From positions 38,312 through 102,311 of the forward strand of contig NZ_FCNT01000100.1 in NCBI RefSeq assembly GCF_900021155.1: a stretch of 64,000 nucleotides of DNA, given 5' to 3'. The notes under the pieces were generated by a model. The model ran no database searches, was not told the origin of the DNA, and was given only the letters and a program-made list of their open reading frames with translations. The stretch is from Alistipes sp. CHKCI003. GTDB taxonomy: Bacteria; Bacteroidota; Bacteroidia; Bacteroidales; Rikenellaceae. The translations under genes and the position numbers were made by a program. Position 1 is the first letter of the stretch. Each line of letters begins with the position of its first letter. Shown here in pieces: positions 9,088 to 18,621 of this stretch.

Positions 9088-9103
9088 CCAAAAACGGAAG
9101 GAT

Positions 9104-9832
9104 ATGAATTACACAATCAGCATGACAGACATTCTGCTGGCGGTATCGGTCGGCTGCAACCTCTGGTTCCTGTTCCTGCTCCTTTACGAGCGCATCATGG
9201 ACACGCGGATTGTCCGCTTCTTCAAGGGCATTGTCGGATTATGGCGGTCACTGGACGGGAATGAGGCTAAACGCATAGCGGCACACGAGGAAGTCCCTGC
9301 GGAAAAGGCGGACATCATCGGCAAGAGCCGTTTCAGGATGGCATCCACCCGGACAACCGCTGCCATACCGACGCAAGAAGCCGCCACTATTGAAAAAGGC
9401 ATTGAGCTGTCGGAGGAAGAGGCTACTTTTGACGACGGAAAAACGGGAAACGCATCCCGCCCGGCACAAGTCCCGGAGGAAAAACTCGATGAGACCTTCA
9501 CGAGCATACCGCCGGAGGAACTGGGATACGGGGACGACGAACCGGAAGAGGACGCCTCGGACACGCCACGGGCTTCGGGCAGCAGCTTTGACGAGATTGA
9601 CGACGCCTGCAAGACCGCCAAAAACCCGGACGCGACACAGGCGGAACGTGAAAAGGCGGCTAAGGTGTTCACCGACATGGAGGGCACGGAGTTGTACGAG
9701 AAAATGATGGAAGGCTCTTCGGAGATAGGCATCCGCATCAAGGGGCTTATCGAGATTCGGCTGAAGAAATCTGAAAAGGAGTTCGTCGTGCCGGACAACA
9801 TCGAGGAGTTCGACATTCGCAACTATGTATGA
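9104..9832 (+). CDS. traD: TraD-like membrane-anchored acidic protein (DUF4122-like)
   Basis: A 242-residue protein with one N-terminal membrane helix (about residues 8-28) followed by a long acidic, proline-rich cytoplasmic tail. A more ordered C-terminus follows, containing EMMEGSSEIG-like helices. ATG 9104 is chosen because GGAAGGA lies 2-8 bases upstream and the helix begins straight after it. The upstream ATG at 9059 lies inside traC. Gene order matches CTnDOT traD, and the family is probably DUF4122. It has no recognisable enzyme motif and presumably acts as a structural or regulatory component at the inner membrane. Confidence 0.68.
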   Translation: MNYTISMTDILLAVSVGCNLWFLFLLLYERIMDTRIVRFFKGIVGLWRSLDGNEAKRIAAHEEVPAEKADIIGKSRFRMASTRTTAAIPTQEAATIEKGIELSEEEATFDDGKTGNASRPAQVPEEKLDETFTSIPPEELGYGDDEPEEDASDTPRASGSSFDEIDDACKTAKNPDATQAEREKAAKVFTDMEGTELYEKMMEGSSEIGIRIKGLIEIRLKKSEKEFVVPDNIEEFDIRNYV

Positions 9833-10033
9833 CAACAATAAAAGAAATGAACATGAAAGAATGACATCAACCCACGCGGCGAGGAAACGCAAGGCGCATC
9901 CCCATCCGCAACGGACACGCCCACGTCCGTGGAAACAAACGGGCATCCACTAAAACCAAAGTAAAGAAACAAAGTATCAACCGCCCGACAAAGGACCATC
10001 CACCCTTTTGACGGCAAAAAACAAGAACAGTTT
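9833..10033. other. Gap between traD and traE
   Basis: These 200 bp hold no convincing gene. A 30-codon frame from ATG 9861 is rich in arginine, histidine and proline and looks like chance coding. CCACGTCCGTGG near 9921 is a short imperfect palindrome. No TAnnTTTG box with a well-placed TTTG was found, so traE is probably transcribed from upstream. Confidence 0.35.
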
Positions 10034-10351
10034 ATGAACAAGAACATCTTGAAAAACAGAAAAGCAATCCTCTCCGCGGCACTTGTCATCGCCGCAACCG
10101 CCTCCGCTTTCGCGCAGGGAAACGGCATCGCGGGCATCAACGAAGCCACCTCTATGGTGAGTTCTTATTTCGACCCCGGAACTAAACTGATATACGCCAT
10201 CGGTGCAGTCGTCGGGCTTATCGGGGGCGTAAAAGTGTACGGCAAGTTTTCATCGGGCGACCCCGACACCAGCAAGACAGCCGCCTCGTGGTTCGGCGCG
10301 TGCATCTTCCTGATTGTTGCCGCCACCATCCTGCGCTCATTCTTCCTTTAA
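10034..10351 (+). CDS. traE: TraE, DUF4134 small membrane protein (VirB2-like)
   Basis: A 105-residue protein with a signal peptide ending at AFAQ (about residue 28) and two hydrophobic helices. The first is KLIYAIGAVVGLIGGVKVYG and the second is WFGACIFLIVAATIL. Signal peptide plus two helices is the layout of VirB2/TrbC-type pilins, and in CTnDOT elements this DUF4134 gene stands just before the VirB3-like TraF. It is the best pilin candidate in the operon. The start is unambiguous. Pilin function is inferred from topology and order, not from sequence identity. Confidence 0.8.
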   Translation: MNKNILKNRKAILSAALVIAATASAFAQGNGIAGINEATSMVSSYFDPGTKLIYAIGAVVGLIGGVKVYGKFSSGDPDTSKTAASWFGACIFLIVAATILRSFFL

Positions 10352-10361
10352 TAAATAATGT

Positions 10362-10694
10362 ATGGCTGAATACCCAATCAACAAGGGTATCGGCCGTCCG
10401 GTAGAGTTCAAGGGCTTGAAGGCACAGTACCTCTTCATCTTCTGCGGAGGTCTGCTGGCTCTCTTCGTCCTGTTCGTCATCCTCTACATGGTCGGTATCG
10501 ACCAGTGGATATGTATCGGCTTCGGCGCGGCATCGTCCTCCCTCCTTGTATGGCAGACCTTCGCGCTGAACGCCCGGTACGGTGAACACGGGCTGATGAA
10601 ATTAGGAGCGGCACGGAGCCATCCCCGATACCTTATCAACCGGCGGCGGATAACCCGTCTGTTCAAACGACAACGAAAGGAAGAAAGACAATGA
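10362..10694 (+). CDS. traF: TraF, DUF4133 protein (VirB3-like)
   Basis: A 110-residue inner-membrane protein with two adjacent hydrophobic helices (about residues 27-68) and a strongly basic C-terminus (RRRITRLFKRQRKEERQ). This is the size and topology of VirB3, and the gene directly precedes the VirB4-like ATPase traG, as virB3 precedes virB4. The stop overlaps the traG start (ATGA), so the two are translationally coupled. It is likely a docking subunit for the ATPase in the conjugation channel. Confidence 0.8.
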   Translation: MAEYPINKGIGRPVEFKGLKAQYLFIFCGGLLALFVLFVILYMVGIDQWICIGFGAASSSLLVWQTFALNARYGEHGLMKLGAARSHPRYLINRRRITRLFKRQRKEERQ

Positions 10695-13207
10695 GGAATA
10701 CATCGAAAATGACAACACTGGAAAACAGGTTCCCACTTTTAGCGGTGGAGCATGGCTGCATCATCTCAAAGGACGCCGACATCACGGTGGCTTTCGAGGT
10801 GGAACTACCGGAACTTTACACCGTGACGGGTGCGGAGTACGAGGCGATACACAGTTGCTGGTGCAAGGCTATCAAGGTGCTGCCGGACTACTCCGTCGTC
10901 CACAAACAGGACTGGTTCATCAAGGAACGCTACAAACCGGAGCTTCAGAAGGACGACATGAGCTTTTTAAGCCGCTCTTTCGAGCGTCACTTCAACGAGC
11001 GTCCGTACCTGAAACACACCTGCTACCTCTACCTGACCAAGACAACAAAGGAGCGTAACCGGATGCAGAGCAATTTCAGCACGCTGTGCCGGGGACATAT
11101 CATCCCGAAGGAGCTGGACAGGGAAACCACGACCAAGTTCTTGGAAGCCTGCGAACAGTTCGAGCGCATCATGAACGACAGCGGGCTTGTCAGGCTGCGC
11201 CGCCTCTCCACCGATGAGATTGTGGGTACTGAGGGAAAGACGGGACTTATTGAACGCTACTTCTCGCTCATGCCGGAAGGTGACACCACCTTGCAGGACA
11301 TCGAGCTTTCGGCAAGGGAGATGCGCATCGGCGACAACCGCCTGTGTCTGCACACCCTCTCCGACGCGGAAGACCTGCCGGGCAAGGTGGCTACCGACAC
11401 CCGTTACGAGAAGCTCTCCACCGACCGGAGTGACTGCCGACTGTCATTCGCCTCCCCGGTGGGGCTTCTGCTCTCCTGCAACCATATCTACAACCAGTAT
11501 GTGCTGATAGACAACAGTGAGGAAACCTTGCAGAAGTTCGAGAAGTCCGCCCGTAACATGCAGTCGCTATCTCGCTATTCAAGGAGCAACAGCATCAACC
11601 GCGAGTGGATAGACCAATACCTGAACGAAGCCCATTCCTACGGACTGACCTCGGTACGGGCACACTTCAACGTCATGGCGTGGAGCGACGATGCGGAGGA
11701 ACTGAAGCATATCAAGAACGACGTGGGCAGCCAGTTGGCAAGCATGGAATGCGTGCCGCGCCACAACACCATCGACTGCCCGACACTCTACTGGGCGGCG
11801 ATACCCGGCAATGCGGCGGACTTCCCGGCGGAAGAGAGTTTCCACACTTTCATCGAACAGGCGGTGTGCCTGTTCACAGAGGAAACCAACTACCGCAGCT
11901 CGCTCTCGCCCTTCGGCATCAAGATGGTGGACAGGCTCACGGGGAAACCGCTGCACCTCGACATCAGCGACCTTCCGATGAAGCGGGGTATCACCACGAA
12001 CCGCAACAAGTTCGTGCTGGGTCCTTCGGGCAGCGGCAAGTCGTTCTTCATGAACCACCTCGTGCGCCAATATTATGAGCAAGGCGCACATGTGGTATTG
12101 GTGGACACAGGAAACTCCTATCAGGGTTTGTGCGGCATGATCCGGCGCAAGACAGGCGGAGCGGACGGCGTGTACTTCACCTACACGGAAGATAAGCCCA
12201 TCAGCTTCAACCCGTTCTACACCGACGATTACATCTTCGACGTGGAGAAGAAGGACAGCATCAAGACCCTGTTGCTGACGCTCTGGAAGTCGGAGGACGA
12301 CAAGGTGACAAAGACGGAGAGCGGCGAGCTGGGCAGTGCCGTGAGTGCCTATATTGAGCGCATCCAATCCGACCGTAGCATCGTGCCGTCGTTCAACACC
12401 TTCTACGAGTATATGCGTGACGACTACCGCAAGGAACTGGCACAGCGTGACATCAAGGTGGAGAAGTCCGACTTCAACATCGACAACATGCTCACCACCA
12501 TGCGGCAGTATTACCGGGGCGGGCGTTACGATTTCCTGCTCAACTCCACGGAGAACATCGACCTGCTCGGCAAGCGGTTCATCGTCTTCGAGATAGATTC
12601 GATTAAAGAAAACCGCGAACTGTTCCCCGTCGTGACCATCATCATCATGGAAGCCTTCATCAACAAGATGCGGCGTCTGAAAGGGGTGCGGAAACAGCTT
12701 ATCGTGGAAGAGGCTTGGAAGGCTCTCTCTTCGGCGAACATGGCTGAATATCTGCGCTATATGTATAAGACCGTGCGAAAGTATTATGGTGAGGCAATCG
12801 TGGTGACGCAGGAGGTGGACGACATCATTTCCTCTCCCGTGGTCAAGGAAAGCATCATCAACAACTCCGACTGCAAGATACTTCTCGACCAGCGCAAGTA
12901 CATGAACAAGTTCGACCAGATACAGGCGTTGCTCGGACTGACGGAAAAGGAGAAGGGGCAGATACTCTCCATCAACATGGCGAACAACCCTTCACGGCTC
13001 TACAAGGAGGTGTGGATAGGCTTGGGTGGCACACAATCGGCGGTCTATGCCACCGAGGTCAGTGCAGAAGAGTATCTGGCGTACACCACCGAGGAAACGG
13101 AGAAAGTGGAGGTTTACCATCTGGCGGAGAAGTTGGGCGGCGACATCGAAGCCGCCATCCGGCAACTTGCCGAGAAGCGGAGAAACAAGGAAACAACCAA
13201 CAATTAA
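10691..13207 (+). CDS. traG: TraG, VirB4-family conjugation ATPase
   Basis: This is the large cytoplasmic ATPase that energises assembly of the transfer channel. It has 838 residues, the normal length. An N-terminal TraG/VirB4 domain covers about residues 1-420. Walker A is GPSGSGKS at 444-451, and Walker B is in LIVEEAWKAL near residue 670. The VVTQEVDDI segment that follows is typical of the family's C-terminal motifs. It overlaps traF by 4 bp. It is among the most conserved genes of the element and would be the best marker for classifying this ICE. Confidence 0.95.
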   Translation: MRNTSKMTTLENRFPLLAVEHGCIISKDADITVAFEVELPELYTVTGAEYEAIHSCWCKAIKVLPDYSVVHKQDWFIKERYKPELQKDDMSFLSRSFERHFNERPYLKHTCYLYLTKTTKERNRMQSNFSTLCRGHIIPKELDRETTTKFLEACEQFERIMNDSGLVRLRRLSTDEIVGTEGKTGLIERYFSLMPEGDTTLQDIELSAREMRIGDNRLCLHTLSDAEDLPGKVATDTRYEKLSTDRSDCRLSFASPVGLLLSCNHIYNQYVLIDNSEETLQKFEKSARNMQSLSRYSRSNSINREWIDQYLNEAHSYGLTSVRAHFNVMAWSDDAEELKHIKNDVGSQLASMECVPRHNTIDCPTLYWAAIPGNAADFPAEESFHTFIEQAVCLFTEETNYRSSLSPFGIKMVDRLTGKPLHLDISDLPMKRGITTNRNKFVLGPSGSGKSFFMNHLVRQYYEQGAHVVLVDTGNSYQGLCGMIRRKTGGADGVYFTYTEDKPISFNPFYTDDYIFDVEKKDSIKTLLLTLWKSEDDKVTKTESGELGSAVSAYIERIQSDRSIVPSFNTFYEYMRDDYRKELAQRDIKVEKSDFNIDNMLTTMRQYYRGGRYDFLLNSTENIDLLGKRFIVFEIDSIKENRELFPVVTIIIMEAFINKMRRLKGVRKQLIVEEAWKALSSANMAEYLRYMYKTVRKYYGEAIVVTQEVDDIISSPVVKESIINNSDCKILLDQRKYMNKFDQIQALLGLTEKEKGQILSINMANNPSRLYKEVWIGLGGTQSAVYATEVSAEEYLAYTTEETEKVEVYHLAEKLGGDIEAAIRQLAEKRRNKETTNN

Positions 13208-13235
13208 AAATGAATTTATCAACGAAAAAAGAAAA

Positions 13236-13622
13236 ATGCGTATGAATTTACCAAAAGTGAAAATGCTGCAAGTCAGCAAGTGCCTTATCGGATTGGCGGT
13301 CATGATGCTGCAATCCTGCGACGTGGCCGACAACCGCCGCGACATGCTGTGCGGGAACTGGGAGAGCGTGGAGGGAAAACCTGACGTGCTTATCTACAAG
13401 GAGGGCGAAGCCTACAAAGTGACGGTGTTCCGTCGTAGCGGTCTGCGCCGCAAGCTCAAGCCGGAAACCTATCTCTTGCAGGAGGAGAACGGCAACCTGT
13501 TCATGAACACCGGCTTCCGCATCGACGTGTCCTACAACGAGGCCACGGATGTGCTGACTTTCTCGCCAAACGGGGACTATGTGCGGGTGAAGCCGCAGCC
13601 GGGACATCCGACCGAAGAATAA
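13236..13622 (+). CDS. DUF3876-like lipoprotein in tra operon
   Basis: A 128-residue protein with an N-terminal hydrophobic helix and lipobox LQSC at about residues 24-27, so it is likely a lipoprotein. The mature part is a small beta-rich domain containing GNWESVEGKPDV and YKVTVFRR. It fits DUF3876 proteins found between traG and traI. The double start ATGCGTATG at 13236 directly precedes the signal sequence. The longer open frame beginning at 13026 overlaps traG and is rejected. Its role is unknown; a periplasmic or outer-membrane accessory is likely. Confidence 0.7.
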   Translation: MRMNLPKVKMLQVSKCLIGLAVMMLQSCDVADNRRDMLCGNWESVEGKPDVLIYKEGEAYKVTVFRRSGLRRKLKPETYLLQEENGNLFMNTGFRIDVSYNEATDVLTFSPNGDYVRVKPQPGHPTEE

Positions 13623-13645
13623 CAACCACTAAAATCCAAAGTAAC

Positions 13646-14275
13646 ATGAGAACAAGAATAACAATGATTATCTGCCTGTGCCTGCTTTTCGCAGGCAGGG
13701 CAAGCGCACAGTGGGTCGTAAGCGATCCGGGCAATCTAGCGCAGGGCATCATCAATGCCTCCAAAAACATCATCCATACCTCCAAGACCGCCACGAACAT
13801 GGTGAGCAACTTTCAGGAGACGGTGAAAATCTATCAGCAGGGCAAGAAGTATTACGATGCCCTCAAATCGGTGAACAATCTGGTCAAGGACGCCCGCAAG
13901 GTGCAGCAGACCATCCTGATGGTAGGCGACATCACCGACATTTATGTAAACAGTTTCCAAAGGATGCTCCGTGATGGAAATTTCAGACCAGAAGAGCTGT
14001 CGGCAATCGCTTTCGGTTACACGAAACTGCTGGAAGAGAGCAACGAAGTGTTGACGGAACTCAGGAATGTGGTGAACATCACCACGCTCTCCATGACCGA
14101 CAAGGAGCGCATGGACGTGGTGGAACGCTGCTACTCCAAAATGAAGCGTTACCGCAACCTTGTGAGCTATTACACCAACAAGAACATCTCCGTGAGTTAT
14201 CTGCGTGCGAAGAAAAAGAACGACCTCGACCGCATCATGGGGCTGTACGGGAACATGAACGAAAGATACTGGTAA
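13646..14275 (+). CDS. traI: TraI, DUF4141 (VirB5-like secreted protein)
   Basis: A 209-residue protein with a cleavable signal peptide ending at ASAQ (about residue 22), followed by an all-helical mature domain rich in coiled-coil patterns (KNIIHTSKTATNMVSNFQETVKIYQQG). The CTnDOT TraI/DUF4141 family has this organisation. Position before the VirB6-like gene and the helical exported form suggest a VirB5/TrbJ-like pilus-tip role. It is followed after 4 bp by traJ. No Cys or metal motif is seen. Confidence 0.82.
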   Translation: MRTRITMIICLCLLFAGRASAQWVVSDPGNLAQGIINASKNIIHTSKTATNMVSNFQETVKIYQQGKKYYDALKSVNNLVKDARKVQQTILMVGDITDIYVNSFQRMLRDGNFRPEELSAIAFGYTKLLEESNEVLTELRNVVNITTLSMTDKERMDVVERCYSKMKRYRNLVSYYTNKNISVSYLRAKKKNDLDRIMGLYGNMNERYW

Positions 14276-14279
14276 GCCT

Positions 14280-15284
14280 ATGGAGTTCGATAACCTTCAT
14301 CAGATTTTACGCTCACTTTATGAGCAGATGATGCCGCTATGTGGGGACATGGCGGGTGTGGCGAAAGGCATCGCCGGGCTGGGTGCGCTGTTCTACGTCG
14401 CCTACCGGGTATGGCAGTCGCTGGCGAGAGCTGAACCGATAGACGTATTCCCGATGCTCCGTCCTTTTGCCATCGGTCTGTGCATCATGTTCTTCCCGAC
14501 TGTGGTGCTGGGCACGATAAACAGCATCCTCTCACCCGTCGTACAGGGCACGGCAAAGATGCTGGAGGCGGAAACGCTGGACATGAACCGATACCGGGAG
14601 CAGAAGGACAAACTGGAATACGAGGCGATGGTACGCAACCCCGAAACCGCCTACCTCGTGTCCAACGAGGAATTTGACAAGCAACTGGAGGAACTCGGCT
14701 GGTCGCCCTCCGACATGGTGACGATGGCGGGAATGTATATCGACCGGGGAATGTACAACATGAAGAAGAGCATCCGCGACTTCTTCCGCGAGATACTCGA
14801 ACTGCTGTTCCAAGCCGCCGCCCTCGTGATAGACACCGTCCGCACCTTCTTTCTCGTGGTGCTGGCGATACTCGGTCCGATAGCCTTCGCCCTGTCGGTA
14901 TGGGACGGTTTCCAAAGCACGCTCACGCAGTGGATATGCCGCTACATACAGGTCTATTTGTGGCTTCCGGTGTCGGACATGTTCAGCACCATACTGGCGA
15001 AGATACAGGTGCTGATGCTGCAAAGCGACATCGAGCGGATGCAGACAGACCCGAACTTCTCGCTGGATTCGAGCGACGGGGTGTATATCGTGTTCCTCTG
15101 CATCGGCATCATCGGATACTTCACCATTCCCACCGTTGCCGGCTGGATTATCCAAGCCGGAGGCATGGGCGGTTACGGTCGCAACGTGAACCAGATGGCG
15201 GGACGCGCCGGAAGCATGGCTGGCGGAATTGCAGGAGCGACCGCAGGAAACGCAGTCGGACGTGTCGGCAAATTGCTGAAATAA
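14280..15284 (+). CDS. traJ: TraJ, polytopic membrane protein (VirB6-like)
   Basis: A 334-residue integral membrane protein. Hydrophobic helices occur near residues 20-42, 60-82, 175-215 and 255-300. An acidic periplasmic or cytoplasmic stretch (ETLDMNRYREQKDKLEYEAMV) lies between the second and third. It ends in a glycine/alanine-rich tail (GRAGSMAGGIAGATAGNA). This is the CTnDOT TraJ layout, equivalent in position and topology to VirB6/TrbL, and it probably forms part of the inner-membrane DNA pathway. It overlaps nothing and sits 4 bp after traI. Confidence 0.87.
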   Translation: MEFDNLHQILRSLYEQMMPLCGDMAGVAKGIAGLGALFYVAYRVWQSLARAEPIDVFPMLRPFAIGLCIMFFPTVVLGTINSILSPVVQGTAKMLEAETLDMNRYREQKDKLEYEAMVRNPETAYLVSNEEFDKQLEELGWSPSDMVTMAGMYIDRGMYNMKKSIRDFFREILELLFQAAALVIDTVRTFFLVVLAILGPIAFALSVWDGFQSTLTQWICRYIQVYLWLPVSDMFSTILAKIQVLMLQSDIERMQTDPNFSLDSSDGVYIVFLCIGIIGYFTIPTVAGWIIQAGGMGGYGRNVNQMAGRAGSMAGGIAGATAGNAVGRVGKLLK

Positions 15285-15314
15285 TCAATGTGCAATCATA
15301 AATTAAAAATATAA

Positions 15315-15938
15315 ATGGAATTCAAATCACTTAGAAACATCGAATCGTCGTTCAGGCAGATACGCCTGTTCGGTATCGTCTTCCTCTCGCTGTGCGCCGT
15401 GGTGACGGTGTGGAGCGTGTGGAACTCCTACCGTTTCGCGGAGAAGCAACGGGAGAAAATCTATGTGCTGGACAACGGCAAGTCGCTGATGCTGGCTCTC
15501 TCTCAGGATTTATCGCAGAACCGCCCGGCGGAAGCACGGGAGCATGTGCGCCGCTTCCACGAGCTTTTCTTCACGCTGTCACCTGAAAAAAGCGCGATTG
15601 AACACAACGTAAAACGTGCCTTGCTGCTGGCAGACAAGAGCGTGTACCACTATTATTCGGACTTCGCCGAGAAGGGGTACTACAACCGCATCATCGCCGG
15701 AAACATCAACCAAGTGTTGAAGGTGGACAGCGTGGTGTGTGACTTCAACGCCTATCCCTACCGAGCCGTGACCTACGCCACGCAGAAAATCATCCGGCAA
15801 AGCAATGTCACCGAGCGCAGTCTCGTGACCACCTGCCGCCTGCTGAACGCATCACGGTCGGACGACAACCCCAATGGCTTCACCATCGAGGGCTTCACCA
15901 TCATCGAGAACAAGGATTTACAGACAATCAAACGGTAA
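15315..15938 (+). CDS. traK: TraK, VirB8/TrbF-like bitopic protein
   Basis: A 207-residue protein with a short cytoplasmic start, one membrane helix at about residues 18-38 (LFGIVFLSLCAVVTVWSVW) and a soluble periplasmic domain. That topology and the position before traL/traM correspond to VirB8/TrbF proteins, which bridge the inner membrane to the core complex. Conserved TraK-type segments such as HEVRRFHELFF-like helices and NQVLKVDSV are visible. The start has AAAAATATAA upstream rather than a strong purine Shine-Dalgarno, as is common in Bacteroidota. Confidence 0.87.
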   Translation: MEFKSLRNIESSFRQIRLFGIVFLSLCAVVTVWSVWNSYRFAEKQREKIYVLDNGKSLMLALSQDLSQNRPAEAREHVRRFHELFFTLSPEKSAIEHNVKRALLLADKSVYHYYSDFAEKGYYNRIIAGNINQVLKVDSVVCDFNAYPYRAVTYATQKIIRQSNVTERSLVTTCRLLNASRSDDNPNGFTIEGFTIIENKDLQTIKR

Positions 15939-15944
15939 CGGATT

Positions 15945-16265
15945 ATGAAACGGAAAGTAAAAAGTATCAGAAAAACAATGTGGGGCGCATACTGGAAGCT
16001 CCACGACAAACGGAAACGGCTGGTGGCAAGGCTCAAAGGGTATCTGGACGGTTTGCCACCGGAAACACGCCGCCGCATCGTGCTGGGGATGCTCGCCGCC
16101 TTCGCGGTGCTTGCCCTCTATACCTTCGGCAGAGCCGTCTATGACATCGGCAGAAACGACGGCTCACGCATGGAAACGGGACACGCCGGACGGGTGGAAC
16201 TGCCGACCCCGGCGGAAACAGGCAATCACTTAACACCTTATTTATATGGAACAGACAAAGAATGA
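15945..16265 (+). CDS. traL: TraL, DUF3989 small membrane protein
   Basis: A 106-residue protein with a strongly basic N-terminal 45 residues, one membrane helix (about 46-64, VLGMLAAFAVLALYTFG) and a short periplasmic tail. It corresponds in size and order to CTnDOT TraL (DUF3989). It begins 6 bp after traK and its end overlaps traM by 20 bp, so expression is coupled. The function is unknown; one-helix topology suggests a channel-assembly accessory. Confidence 0.78.
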   Translation: MKRKVKSIRKTMWGAYWKLHDKRKRLVARLKGYLDGLPPETRRRIVLGMLAAFAVLALYTFGRAVYDIGRNDGSRMETGHAGRVELPTPAETGNHLTPYLYGTDKE

Positions 16266-17598
16266 ACCGACGAAAGAGAACAAAGCTGCTCCCGAAACGG
16301 GGAAACCGAAAAAGGAGCGCGAACCGCTGACAGAGGCGCAACGGCTGAAACGGCAGAAGATGATCGTGCTGCCCGCTATGGTGTTGGTGTTCATCGGGGC
16401 GATGTGGCTGATATTCGCCCCGTCCTCCGGCAAGGAGCAACCGCCGGGAACGGACGGATACAACACCGAGATGCCCGACGCTGACAAGGCGAACCGGCAG
16501 ATTATCGGCGACAAGCTGAAAGCCTACGAGCATGGGGAGATGGAAGAGCGTCAGGAGAGCCGCAACCGTGCCATCGGGCAGCTGGGCGACATGTTCGACC
16601 GCGAGATAGCGGGAACGGAGAACGGAGTGGACTTCGACCTCGCCAATCCGGGCGGCAAGGAAGAAAGGGCAAAGCCAGCCACGCCGCAGACCATCCAGTC
16701 CTCCGCAGCCGCCTACCGTGACCTGAACGCCACGCTCGGAAACTTCTACGACCAGCCGAAAAACGACAATGCGGAGATGGACGAATTGTTGGAGCGCATC
16801 GCATCGCTGGAGTCGGAACTGGAAAGCGAGAGGGGCAAGGCTTCCTCTATGGACGAGCAGGTGGCTCTTATGGAGAAGTCCTACGAGCTGGCGGCAAAGT
16901 ACATGGGCGGTCAGAACGGAGGACAGCCATCGGCGGAACAGAGGGCAGAGCCAACTACCGTGCAGAAAGGGAAGAAGAACAAGGCAATGCCTATCAGACA
17001 GGTGGAGCATCAAGTAGTTTCTTCACTCTCACAGCCTATGAGTAACGCGGAGTTTGTCGCCGCCTTATCGCAGGAACGCAACCGGGGTTTCAACACGGCT
17101 GTCGGCACGGCGGAGGTATTGGACAGGAACACCATACCGGCGTGCGTGCATGGGGCGCAGAGCGTGACGGACGGGCAGACGGTAAGGCTGCGCCTGCTGG
17201 AGCCTATGGCGGTGGCAGGCAGGACAATACCCCGGGGTGCGGTGGTGGTCGGCACGGGCAAGATACAGGGTGAGCGGCTCGACATCGAGATTACCTCGCT
17301 GGAATACGACGGCACGATTATCCCCGTGGAGCTTGCGGTCTATGACACGGACGGACAGCCCGGCATCTTCATCCCGAACTCGATGGAGATGAACGCCGTC
17401 CGGGAGGTCGCCGCCAACATGGGCGGCTCGCTGGGAAGCAGCATCAACATCTCCACCAATGCCGGGGCGCAGCTCGCCTCCGACTTGGGCAAGGGGCTGA
17501 TACAAGGCACGAGCCAGTACATCGCCAAAAAGATGCGAACCGTCAAGGTGCATCTGAAAGCCGGGTACAGGGTCATGCTTTACCAAGAAAAATATTGA
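16246..17598 (+). CDS. traM: TraM, VirB10-like channel protein
   Basis: A 450-residue protein with a charged cytoplasmic N-terminus, one membrane helix near residues 42-62 (VLPAMVLVFIGAMWLIFAP), a long proline/glutamate-rich and coiled-coil middle, and a C-terminal beta domain from about residue 290. That domain includes GQTVRLRLLEPMAVAGRTIPRGAVVVGTGK-type sequence. This is the VirB10/TraM architecture spanning inner to outer membrane. It starts inside the 3' end of traL. The C-terminus contains SQYIAKKMRTVKVHLKAGYRVML, characteristic of the family. Confidence 0.9.
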   Translation: MEQTKNEPTKENKAAPETGKPKKEREPLTEAQRLKRQKMIVLPAMVLVFIGAMWLIFAPSSGKEQPPGTDGYNTEMPDADKANRQIIGDKLKAYEHGEMEERQESRNRAIGQLGDMFDREIAGTENGVDFDLANPGGKEERAKPATPQTIQSSAAAYRDLNATLGNFYDQPKNDNAEMDELLERIASLESELESERGKASSMDEQVALMEKSYELAAKYMGGQNGGQPSAEQRAEPTTVQKGKKNKAMPIRQVEHQVVSSLSQPMSNAEFVAALSQERNRGFNTAVGTAEVLDRNTIPACVHGAQSVTDGQTVRLRLLEPMAVAGRTIPRGAVVVGTGKIQGERLDIEITSLEYDGTIIPVELAVYDTDGQPGIFIPNSMEMNAVREVAANMGGSLGSSINISTNAGAQLASDLGKGLIQGTSQYIAKKMRTVKVHLKAGYRVMLYQEKY

Positions 17599-17632
17599 AA
17601 ACAATAAAAATTACCACTAAAATCCAAAAGTA

Positions 17633-18619
17633 ATGAGAAAAGTAATCATCATGTTTGCCCTCGCTATGGGCATCATAACTGCCAACGCGCAGGAGAATGT
17701 AACCGTTGAAACGACCAACGGAAGTGAACAACCGACCTTGACGAAGGAGGTCTATCCGCAGAAGGAGGCGGACGGCGACCTATATCACGGGCTGTCACGC
17801 AAGCTGACCTTCGACCGCATGATACCGCCGCACGGTCTGGAAGTGACCTACGACAAGACCGTCCACGTCATTTTTCCGGCGGAGGTGCGCTATGTCGATT
17901 TAGGCTCGCCCGACCTGATTGCCGGGAAAGCCGACGGAGCGGAGAACATCATCCGTGTGAAGGCTACCGTAAGGAATTTTCCCAACGAAACGAATATGTC
18001 CGTCATCACGGAGGACGGCAGTTTCTACACCTTCAACGTGAAGTACGCCGCCGAACCGCTGTTGCTCAACGTGGAGATGTGCGACTTCATCCATGACGGC
18101 AGCACGGTGAACCGCCCGAACAACGCGCAGGAAATCTATCTGAAAGAGCTGGGCAGCGAAAGCCCGATGCTGGTGCGCCTTATCATGAAGTCCATCCACA
18201 AACAGAACAAGCGCGAGGTGAAGCATATCGGCTGCAAGCGTTTCGGCATCCAATACCTGTTGAAAGGCATCTACACGCACAACGGCTTGCTTTATTTCCA
18301 CACGGAGATAAAGAACCAGAGCAACGTGCCTTTCGATGTGGACTACATCACTTGGAAAATCGTGGACAAGAAGGTTGCGAAGCGTACTGCCGTGCAGGAG
18401 CAGATTATTCTGCCGCTCCGCGCGCAGAACTACGCCACCCTCGTGCCGGGCAAAAAGAGCGAGCGCACGGTCTTCACGATGGCGAAGTTCACCATCCCCG
18501 ATGACAAGTGCCTCGTGGTGGAATTGAACGAGAAGAACGGCGGCCGTCACCAGTCCTTCGTGATTGAGAACGAGGATTTGGTACGCGCGGGTACCATCAA
18601 CGAACTTCAAGTACGCTGA
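17633..18619 (+). CDS. traN: TraN, DUF4138 (VirB9-like) protein
   Basis: A 328-residue exported protein with a signal peptide ending near NAQE (residue 20). The mature part is beta-rich, with the family's LTFDRMIPPHGLEVTYDKTVHVIFPAEVRYVDLGS-type start (here about residues 55-95). Size, export and position after the VirB10-like TraM point to a VirB9 equivalent in the outer-membrane core complex. The traO gene begins 2 bp downstream. No unusual residues were noted. Confidence 0.87.
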   Translation: MRKVIIMFALAMGIITANAQENVTVETTNGSEQPTLTKEVYPQKEADGDLYHGLSRKLTFDRMIPPHGLEVTYDKTVHVIFPAEVRYVDLGSPDLIAGKADGAENIIRVKATVRNFPNETNMSVITEDGSFYTFNVKYAAEPLLLNVEMCDFIHDGSTVNRPNNAQEIYLKELGSESPMLVRLIMKSIHKQNKREVKHIGCKRFGIQYLLKGIYTHNGLLYFHTEIKNQSNVPFDVDYITWKIVDKKVAKRTAVQEQIILPLRAQNYATLVPGKKSERTVFTMAKFTIPDDKCLVVELNEKNGGRHQSFVIENEDLVRAGTINELQVR

Positions 18620-18621
18620 CC